A DNA stretch of 32,374 nt, from assembly GCA_022574495.1 (NCBI GenBank), contig JACZRW010000006.1, positions 1-32,374 of the forward strand. Reading direction: 5' to 3'. The position numbers and the translations under genes are program-made. Of the stretch, positions 25,236 through 32,374 are shown in pieces. Under the pieces are notes generated by a model. That model had not been told where the DNA came from. It did not search any database and was given only the letters and a program-made list of their open reading frames with translations. Position 1 is the stretch's first letter, and the number at the start of each line of letters is the position of its first letter. The stretch comes from Patescibacteria group bacterium. Its GTDB lineage: Bacteria; Patescibacteriota; Microgenomatia; Woykebacterales; RBG-16-39-9b.

Positions 25236-27935
25236 TTATGGTCCCTCTTTACTAAAGGGTTCTGATATTAAAACTTCTTCTTGGTCTCTTGTAGAATCGT
25301 GTTTTCTTTCCGGGTTTGCGTGTGAAGCTTCTGGGAAACTAACTATTTCAACTTCTCCATCATCCTCATTCATTTGTGTACTTGGCACGGGTTGGGCTAC
25401 AAATCTCTTCGGTTCAATATGTTCTTCCGTTGAAGATGGCACTTCCTTTTGCTCCCCATCTACTGGTACTTCTCTAAGCATAACATCCTCTTTAACCGAC
25501 CACTCTGGCGGCCTTGGAGGCTGTCCAGGCTGAAATTTGGTTTCTGTCCATTTCTTTATTACTTTTTCGACCCTCTCGACATTATTAGCAAATTTTTCTC
25601 GAGAAAGTTGGATCGCTCTTTCTCTTAGATTTGTAGCATCTGTAAAAGGTGGTAAAGATCTTGCCGAAAAAGGCATGGAGGATTGATCATCTATCTGAAG
25701 TTTCATATACATCTCGTACTTTCCAAGATTTATCAGATCATTTTCCAAAAATGTTGGGGTAAATTCTCTTTCCAAGAAATGGGCATCAGTTGGACCAACA
25801 CCAAAACTGATTATGGTACCAATATTTCCAAATATTGCATCTCTAACTGTTTCCGGCATTTGCTCAATATACTGGTGTGTAATAGTTAGATCCAGACGGT
25901 ATTTCCTCGCTTCAGATAAAACTACCGCAAAAGCATCGGTGGCAAAATTTTGAAATTCATCTGCGTACAAGAAAAAATCTCTTCTTTCATTTTCAGGAAT
26001 ATCTACCCGTCTCATAGCCGCAAACTGTAATTGGGAAACAATCATCGCTCCCAAGAGTGCGGTGTTATTGGCGCCAATTCTTCCGGTTGCCAAATTTACA
26101 AATAATATTTTTCCTGAATTTATAATCTCATCAATCTTTATAGTACTCTTTGGTTGGCCAACAATATTTCTAATTAACTCTGAATTTAGGAACTGACCAA
26201 CTTTATTTTGAATGGGACTTATCGCTTCGGTTACTAGTCGTTCATTTCTTTCCATTTTGGCAAATTCTTCATTCCAGAATGCTTTCATTTGGGGATCTTG
26301 GATCATTCCAACGATATACCTTCTGTAGTCTCTGTCGACCAATAGTCTAGTAATAGAAAGCAAAGAAGTATTAGGGACTTCAAGAAGAGTCAAAATACAA
26401 TTCTTCAATATATATTCAAGTCTTGGTCCCCAACTCTCGGCAAAATATTTTTTGAAAACATTCACCAAAGCATCAGCCATTAATGTCTTCTGCTTTGGGT
26501 CTACCATCTCCAACATGTTTAAAGAGACTGGGTAGTCAGCGTCAGCCGGATTAAATATCACCACGTCTTCAAGACGATTTTGGGGAACAAAATCTAAAAG
26601 TTCGTCAATTAGTTGCCCGTGCGGGTCCAGCACCGCTACGCCCTCACCGGCTCTCATATCTTGAATCGCCATATTTTTCATAAGAGTACTCTTCCCAGTA
26701 CCCGTCTTCCCCACAGCATAAATATGTTTTCTTCTGTCTGACTTTTTAATTCCAAATTTAATCTGAACATCTCGGTATAAAGTTTCACCAATAATATTTG
26801 CCTTAGTGGTTGGCAAATTCAACGGTGGCTCCCCTTTCTTGGCTCTCGTCCAGGCAATAGTAGGAGTTTCAACTGAAATATTCGGCAAGTGGAATATCGA
26901 AGCTAGTTCTTCTATATTTAAAATATAATCCCCGGCTTCTTTAACATCAGGAAATAATCTTTTCTGAAACGCGGTTAATAATACACTCTCTGATGGTGTT
27001 TCTGGATCCCTACCAAATCCATTTAGACTTGCAGTTGAGAATTGTTTGAAGGAAGCAACAACACTGGAAAGCTTATGTTTAGCTTCTTCAGCTGTATTTC
27101 CAACAACTACTATACGGATCTTCACTTCAAAACCTAGTTTGGAAAGTTTATTCTCAATCATTTTAAGATCTAGCTCTTGTCCCGCAGATAGTCTGGGTGG
27201 CAAAGGTGGTCTAGTATCTAATCGTGGCGGTTCCTGAGGCCCTCTTGCAATATAGGGGAAGATATTTGTACCAATTGATATAATACTTTTTCCAACGTCT
27301 ATCATGATATCCTGAGGATTTACACTAACGGGAGTAATCCCCTCACGAACCGATTTTACGTATTCGTGCCCTCTTTCCTGCCAAAAATCCTCTACTGGTC
27401 TTACCAAATATTGAATCCACACTTGCTCTCCGGTCCGTTGGGTGGCCAGCGCGCTCGTAATCGCCGATAATGGGTCAACTTCAAAGTCCCGAAAAGTTTT
27501 TATAGGGAAAGTAAAATCCTTTTCCAAGGAAATCTCGGTTGCGGAAATATTGGCATTGGAACCAATACTTTTAGTGTAGTCTACGGCTTCTCTTATTTCT
27601 GCGTCTGGGTATTGGGCGTATATTTGGGATTCTACGAAGTTTTTGAAAATTCTTGGAGTATAAACATAAAAGCGTACACCATCTATCGAAGACGCCATCT
27701 CAAGTGATAAATGTTCTTGAACATCTGGAGTAAAACGCAAAAGACCGTGGAGCGACGCAAACATTTGCTCGGCAGCTATTGGTAATCTTTCATTTTCGCG
27801 AGGAAGTTGAATGGAAAGAAGAACACCATCGTTTATCTCAGACTTCTTCCCTCCGATTTCTAGCTTTCTTGCCGCTCTCCAGGCAAAGAGAAATGATATG
27901 GAAATAACGACCGCTATTACAAAAATAAATGTCAT
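25236..27935 (-). CDS. VirD4/TraD/HerA-like type IV secretion ATPase with N-terminal TM
   Basis: IYAVGKTGTGKSTLMKNMAIQD Walker A; GVAVLDPHGQLIDELLD; FFLYADEFQNFATDAFAVVLSEARKYRLDLTITHQYIEQ. Confidence 0.88.
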   Translation of the reverse strand: MTFIFVIAVVISISFLFAWRAARKLEIGGKKSEINDGVLLSIQLPRENERLPIAAEQMFASLHGLLRFTPDVQEHLSLEMASSIDGVRFYVYTPRIFKNFVESQIYAQYPDAEIREAVDYTKSIGSNANISATEISLEKDFTFPIKTFRDFEVDPLSAITSALATQRTGEQVWIQYLVRPVEDFWQERGHEYVKSVREGITPVSVNPQDIMIDVGKSIISIGTNIFPYIARGPQEPPRLDTRPPLPPRLSAGQELDLKMIENKLSKLGFEVKIRIVVVGNTAEEAKHKLSSVVASFKQFSTASLNGFGRDPETPSESVLLTAFQKRLFPDVKEAGDYILNIEELASIFHLPNISVETPTIAWTRAKKGEPPLNLPTTKANIIGETLYRDVQIKFGIKKSDRRKHIYAVGKTGTGKSTLMKNMAIQDMRAGEGVAVLDPHGQLIDELLDFVPQNRLEDVVIFNPADADYPVSLNMLEMVDPKQKTLMADALVNVFKKYFAESWGPRLEYILKNCILTLLEVPNTSLLSITRLLVDRDYRRYIVGMIQDPQMKAFWNEEFAKMERNERLVTEAISPIQNKVGQFLNSELIRNIVGQPKSTIKIDEIINSGKILFVNLATGRIGANNTALLGAMIVSQLQFAAMRRVDIPENERRDFFLYADEFQNFATDAFAVVLSEARKYRLDLTITHQYIEQMPETVRDAIFGNIGTIISFGVGPTDAHFLEREFTPTFLENDLINLGKYEMYMKLQIDDQSSMPFSARSLPPFTDATNLRERAIQLSREKFANNVERVEKVIKKWTETKFQPGQPPRPPEWSVKEDVMLREVPVDGEQKEVPSSTEEHIEPKRFVAQPVPSTQMNEDDGEVEIVSFPEASHANPERKHDSTRDQEEVLISEPFSKEGP

Positions 27936-27997
27936 TTTGCTCTCTTTTCGTCAATAGACGAATTAACCTCACTTCTGACTCCTCCCCAACTGGAATG

Positions 27998-28026
27998 ACT
28001 ATACTTTAACTGAACCTAAAAGTCAA
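27998..28026 (-). promoter_or_regulatory. Sigma70-type promoter of the VirD4/TraD-like gene
   Basis: Minus strand TTGACT-17 bp-TATAGT. Confidence 0.6.
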
Positions 28027-28124
28027 TTAAAGCAGGCTAGCAATTAGAGCAGTCACTTAAGAGGCAACCCTGATCTTCAGGAGTAACATTAGATCATCGT
28101 AAGATCCAAGGTTCTTCTACAAAC

Positions 28125-28148
28125 AAAAAAGCCCTCGAGAGGGTTTTC
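28125..28148. terminator. Intrinsic terminator, likely bidirectional
   Basis: AAAAgCCCTC-GA-GAGGGTTTT. Confidence 0.7.
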
Positions 28149-28197
28149 CTGTCTTTGAAAGTGGCATTAGAAGCTTTAGCTTCGCAGTCACTCCAAC

Positions 28198-28223
28198 AAA
28201 AAAGCCCCCGAAGGGACTTTTTT
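28198..28223. terminator. Intrinsic terminator, likely bidirectional
   Basis: AAAAAAGcCCC-CGA-AGGGaCTTTTTT type hairpin. Confidence 0.75.
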
Positions 28224-28320
28224 GTCTTTAGGAGTGACTAATTTTGGTCACTCCTCGGAAGAAAGGAGAGAGATCTTGCATACTATATCACCAAAGAGTA
28301 AAAAAGTCAAGTTTTAATGG

Positions 28321-29406
28321 TCATTGACCGTAAAAATCAACTTCAAACTGGCTTGAAACAACCACTTTTATATCCGCTCCAGATTCTATCTCCTCCTTCT
28401 CAACTTCAATATTCAGAAATCCCGCTATCCTCTGGGCTGCTTTATTCTTATCTGAGCCTAAAATCACCTTTGTTTTTGATTCCTCAGTGTTATTTGAAAA
28501 ATTTAGTGTGCTTCCTCCTATATTGTTAATAACCCTTATCACTAAGGTAATATTCTCTCCTACAATCTCAATTACAGCCTGTTCATTACTAATTCCTGTA
28601 TCCACCAGATTTTCCCTTAAAAGACTATCTATATCACTCAAGGAAAATTGTTTGCTGTCTACGGTTTCATCTAGATTAACAAAATACAGTTTATCATCGT
28701 TTATTTTTCGAAAATCCCAAGCTAGACTCCAAAGAGACCCAACCGCGTAATTTGTCTTCATATTTTCATTAAGCCAACTTTTGTAGCCAAATAATTTTGG
28801 CAACACCCTGAAAGAATTAATTTTCCCATGAATGCTCCTTATTCCATTTTCGTCAAACTTCAAATCATTTTCGACAAAAACAAAATATCCATCTATTGGC
28901 AGCGCTAAAAGCTCTTTTACCGATAGATATAAGGAATCAAATTCTGAGTCTCTGTAAGGTTTGCTAAAATAAGCGGCACTTAAACTCATATCTTGGTCTA
29001 CTCCTGAAGAATACATTTTTGGTGACCTAGGTATTCTTAGAAAAGTCACCGATTCCCTACTTGAACTAAGCGAAGCTAAGGCCACGTCTTGTAGGCTATT
29101 ACGCTCAGATACCGAGATGAGTAATATATTTGTTCTATATTTACCATTTACTTTACCTTCAACGGCTATATTTGTTTGTATATTACCAAATGGTTGATTT
29201 AAATTACCCACCCAACCAGGTAGTCTCACCAATAAATTTCCCAGGGCAAATAATATTACAACTGCAATAAATAGTTTGATCAGCCTTTGGGATTTTTGCT
29301 TAGCGTTAGCACGATTCCAGTAACTAGAACTGTGATTTGATTGATGATCGTAAATTCTACGGGTAGGGTTTTTCATATAATCAAAATTCCGTCCTCCACG
29401 AACCAA
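28321..29406 (-). CDS. LCP/LytR-like membrane protein with putative LytR_C-like C-terminal domain
   Basis: N-terminal TM; TNILLISVSERNS...VTFLRIPRSPKMYSSG resembles the LCP core; C-terminal VIRVINNIGG...KNKAAQRIAGFL. Confidence 0.55.
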   Translation of the reverse strand: MVRGGRNFDYMKNPTRRIYDHQSNHSSSYWNRANAKQKSQRLIKLFIAVVILFALGNLLVRLPGWVGNLNQPFGNIQTNIAVEGKVNGKYRTNILLISVSERNSLQDVALASLSSSRESVTFLRIPRSPKMYSSGVDQDMSLSAAYFSKPYRDSEFDSLYLSVKELLALPIDGYFVFVENDLKFDENGIRSIHGKINSFRVLPKLFGYKSWLNENMKTNYAVGSLWSLAWDFRKINDDKLYFVNLDETVDSKQFSLSDIDSLLRENLVDTGISNEQAVIEIVGENITLVIRVINNIGGSTLNFSNNTEESKTKVILGSDKNKAAQRIAGFLNIEVEKEEIESGADIKVVVSSQFEVDFYGQ

Positions 29407-29576
29407 AGTCCCAAGATGCCATGACCACCATAACCCTAGTCATTAAACATTGGCAATCAGACGACTTCTTCCCACTCTTGGCAGCAGGCAGGCCGTATAG
29501 ATTCATCAGGGTTTTAAAATAGACAGTACTATCAACTCATTTTACCATACTAAACTGTTGATCTAAGAAAATATTA

Positions 29577-31304
29577 TCAATATGCAAAGAGGTTACTTTT
29601 TTCTCGCAATTCTCTCAAATGCTTTTCTCTTAGCTTACCACTATATAGTTGGTTTATTTGATTATCTTCAAGCAAAAGTGATACATAATGACTACTCAAG
29701 ATTCTTGGTATTATTACGTATGATGCACCTTTTTGATAATACTTCAGTGCTTCAGACACATTGGAAGCAGTAACAATCACCGGCACGCGAATATTCTCAT
29801 CTTTTAGAAAACTTAGTAATTCTTCTGTATCATCTGGATCATGAACGGTGGAAATTATCAATTCAGCCTTTTTCATATTGGCTTTCTCTAAAATCTCTTC
29901 GTCACTAATGTCTCCAAAAAGAACGTCATACCCTTCATCAAGTAATCCCCTAACCGTAGAGGGGTTGAAATCTATAGCCACTATATTCTTTCCCTTCTTC
30001 TTCAAGTTCCAAATCATCTCACCCCCCAATCTTCCCACTCCAATTAATATTACGTGATCTGTAAAATCCTTATCCTCCTCTAGTACTTTTTCCTCTAAAG
30101 TCTTTCTTTGAAACACATTAAGATATTTGCTTACTTTTTTGTAAAACTTAGAACTATTCAAAATTAAATATGAACTAACACTAATAGTAATTATTCCAAC
30201 CAAAGTGATTACATTTACTAAATCGTTTGATATATGGCCTACCTTTAACCCAAGCGCGACAAGTACTAGAGAAAATTCTGAAATCTGAGCTATTGCCAGA
30301 CCAGCCATAAAAGAAGTTCTTTTTCTAAAACCTAGATAACCCATAATGGTCATCATAATTATGGGGTTTCCTATCAACACGAATAGCGATAACAGTATAG
30401 CTGGTTGCAAACTTGCTATTATGTTCCCAAATGAGAGTTTTAAACCAAGGCCTATGAAAAATATTACTATGAAAAGATCTCTCAGCGGCCTTATCCGAAC
30501 TGCAATCTGGTGCTCTTCTTTGAGGGTGGCTAGACCCACACCGGCAAGAAATGCACCTATTTCAATGGAAAAACCTAAAGCAACTGCAAGAGATGAAAAT
30601 AACATTGCCCACGCAATTGATGTTATAAATAAAAGCTCTACATTTTTTGCTACCGCATCAAAAATATAAGGAGCTACGTATCTACTAATCCAGTAGGTTA
30701 ACGCTACAAATATTGCGCCTACAATAAAAGTGAGACCAAAACCACCAATAGAGAATCCATCTCTCCCTATAGAAGCGATTGTAATCAATGCAATTATCAC
30801 CACTAAATCTTGGACCAAAAGCAACCCCACCGTGATTTTTCCGTATAGAGAATTTAATTCCCTTTTTTCGGTGAGGAGTTTTATGATAATTATCGTACTG
30901 GAAAATGTTAACGCCAGGGCCACATATACCGCTTCTAAATTCCCAAATCCAAGTAACTTGGCGATAAGGAATCCAATTGTACTAGTGAATATTATCTGCC
31001 CAAGTCCAGTAAAAAGTGCAATCTTGCCCAAATACCGAACATCTAGTATTTTTAGTTCCAAACCAATAAGGAAAAGAAGAAAAGCGATACCAAGTTCAGA
31101 CAAAAAATTTAGAGTACTGCTAATTTCCGTTCCTTCAAAAATTCCTAACGACGCAACAATAACTCCAACCAAAATGTAGGCAAGAATAAGTGGTTGTTTA
31201 AAATTTCTAGCCACTGCTCCAAAGACAGCGGCAGCGGCGATTATTATCCCAACGGCAAAAAAAGCAGAAGTCACTATGGATTTATTGTAACAAAAGTGCT
31301 CCAA
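29577..31304 (-). CDS. Kef-type cation/proton antiporter (CPA2) with RCK/TrkA-N domain
   Basis: ELGIAFLLFLIGLELK, FSSTIIIIKLL, VGLLLVQDLVVIIAL; HVILIGVGRLGGEMIWNLKKKGKNIVAIDFNP. GTG at 31274 is a plausible alternative start. Confidence 0.92.
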   Translation of the reverse strand: MEHFCYNKSIVTSAFFAVGIIIAAAAVFGAVARNFKQPLILAYILVGVIVASLGIFEGTEISSTLNFLSELGIAFLLFLIGLELKILDVRYLGKIALFTGLGQIIFTSTIGFLIAKLLGFGNLEAVYVALALTFSSTIIIIKLLTEKRELNSLYGKITVGLLLVQDLVVIIALITIASIGRDGFSIGGFGLTFIVGAIFVALTYWISRYVAPYIFDAVAKNVELLFITSIAWAMLFSSLAVALGFSIEIGAFLAGVGLATLKEEHQIAVRIRPLRDLFIVIFFIGLGLKLSFGNIIASLQPAILLSLFVLIGNPIIMMTIMGYLGFRKRTSFMAGLAIAQISEFSLVLVALGLKVGHISNDLVNVITLVGIITISVSSYLILNSSKFYKKVSKYLNVFQRKTLEEKVLEEDKDFTDHVILIGVGRLGGEMIWNLKKKGKNIVAIDFNPSTVRGLLDEGYDVLFGDISDEEILEKANMKKAELIISTVHDPDDTEELLSFLKDENIRVPVIVTASNVSEALKYYQKGASYVIIPRILSSHYVSLLLEDNQINQLYSGKLREKHLRELREKSNLFAY

Positions 31305-31306
31305 AA

Positions 31307-31457
31307 GAAAAACGACCCTTTTTCCAATCCTTCAAAGTTATATATGAAGAACGGACGGAGTCGTTTTTCCTCCTTAGAAAACCAAACTATTTTGACTTAC
31401 TAAGGGATTGGAGGTTTTTATGTAACCATTTTTTATATAAGTCAAAGGGAAACCTCC
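31307..31457 (-). promoter_or_regulatory. Structured leader upstream of the antiporter gene
   Basis: Perfect pairs GAAAAACGAC/GTCGTTTTTC (31307-31316/31360-31369), TTTGACTTA/TAAGTCAAA (31391-31399/31438-31446), GGAGGTTT/AAACCTCC (31410-31417/31450-31457); the last two interleave. Confidence 0.45.
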
Positions 31458-31511
31458 ATGGGGTAACCTTGACTACCTCTCCCTCGCAGGACAGGATTTT
31501 GAGGGTCTAAA

Positions 31512-32219
31512 TTATGAGACTAGAGAGACATAGCTGTCTTTTGTTCTTAACCGGTCACGATACTCATCAGGTTTATCATGCCGAAAGGCACGAAAAGACA
31601 TGATTTCATCGAGGTAATTCACGGTGTCGGCTTCATTGTACAGCCAATAAGCCAGCTGTATAAATCCGCTTATAACATGAGTCCTCTTACCCATCTTGTG
31701 CAACCTTTTGGCCGCATCTACAAATGCTCTGTCACCAGAGAAGATGACAAAGTCCTGCACTTCCGGGTAAGTCTCTACCACCCTAGCAATCTCGCTAATG
31801 AGGGAATTGTCGACCACGTGGCCTTCAAATTCACTCCTTCCCCTTACCACTCGGAAACTGAGAGAGGTATTAGCATGGATTTCTACTAGATCACGTGAAT
31901 TCTTGGCCTGTCGCAAATACCTCCTTGTTACCCCACGAGCTCGAACGAGCAGTGCCTCATTGGCCAGACCAGCTCGGTAGGATACTACCCGTACCTCAGG
32001 TGCAACTTGCCTACCAGCCCAGAGAACCCTTTTGCAAAGATGTTCCCATCTCTCGTCCTTGGACAGATATAGGTCGATTAGGTGGTCATGTAACGTCTTT
32101 TCTCTTGGGACCCCTTCTTCAAACGTAGGCCCTGGCCTAGATCGACGTATAACCATATTCCTAATGGGAACTGCTAGATTCGACAGATCTACAAAGACTG
32201 CCGACGCCCATCCTTCCAT
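31512..32219 (-). CDS. NYN/PIN-like (LabA/DUF88-type) putative ribonuclease
   Basis: AVFVDLSNLAVPI ... DNSLISEIARVVETYPEVQDFVIFSGDRAFVDAAKRLHKMGKRTHVI. Confidence 0.75.
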   Translation of the reverse strand: MEGWASAVFVDLSNLAVPIRNMVIRRSRPGPTFEEGVPREKTLHDHLIDLYLSKDERWEHLCKRVLWAGRQVAPEVRVVSYRAGLANEALLVRARGVTRRYLRQAKNSRDLVEIHANTSLSFRVVRGRSEFEGHVVDNSLISEIARVVETYPEVQDFVIFSGDRAFVDAAKRLHKMGKRTHVISGFIQLAYWLYNEADTVNYLDEIMSFRAFRHDKPDEYRDRLRTKDSYVSLVS

Positions 32220-32270
32220 TTCAACCTCCTCCTAGTCCAGTGGTACTTTATGTACACTGAAGACATGAAG

Positions 32271-32300
32271 ATTATATCACAATTATGTGGGTGGTGTCAA
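32271..32300 (-). promoter_or_regulatory. Sigma70-type promoter of the NYN-domain gene
   Basis: Minus strand TTGACA-18 bp-TATAAT. Confidence 0.7.
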
Positions 32301-32374
32301 CAACTATGGGTTGGTTTAATTTTCAGATACTTTATCTAAAATAGCTTGGAGATCTAGGGGTAATTTACTTTCGA

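Noticed and set aside
25236-27935. Evidence of a conjugative element from the VirD4/TraD-like ATPase
   Set aside because: No relaxase, integrase or other T4SS genes nearby; this type of ATPase can be a resident chromosomal gene.
30346-31179. Plus-strand ORFs antisense to the antiporter
   Set aside because: Shadow ORFs of a well-supported transporter gene.

Overview
AT-rich bacterial window. Its gene content and style suggest a Candidate Phyla Radiation/Patescibacteria genome using the standard code (TGA is a stop); this placement is inference. Housekeeping genes: homoserine kinase, histidine phosphatase, pterin carbinolamine dehydratase, TreT-like glycosyltransferase, a long single-chain PurL, RuvC, YebC, a MazG-like protein, a Kef-type antiporter with an RCK domain, an LCP/LytR-like protein and a VirD4/TraD-like ATPase. 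The most striking feature is a three-gene operon (about 12.5-16.7 kb) of predicted exported Asp/Asn/Gly/Thr-rich repeat proteins. Ten repeat units across the three proteins share an indel-free 56-residue core, [NTI]TG[AFS]xSxN[DNE]A-x26-[DN][TS]GxNxAxxNTGxGxxxxGD. One protein has no visible anchor, one ends in a C-terminal TM helix, and one ends in an LPVTGG sortase-like signal. In the first protein the units recur at exactly 261 bp. The operon follows a strong promoter and a structured leader ending in a near-perfect intrinsic terminator. Other points: an unannotated 48-aa Flp-type pilin, a membrane-anchored Hsp100/Clp ATPase lacking the usual ClpP loop, an aberrant class II-like tRNA overlapping a CDS stop, a ~0.95 kb structured non-coding region, interleaved inverted repeats before the antiporter, and strongly bimodal GC content between neighbouring genes. 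All calls are by eye; no searches were run.
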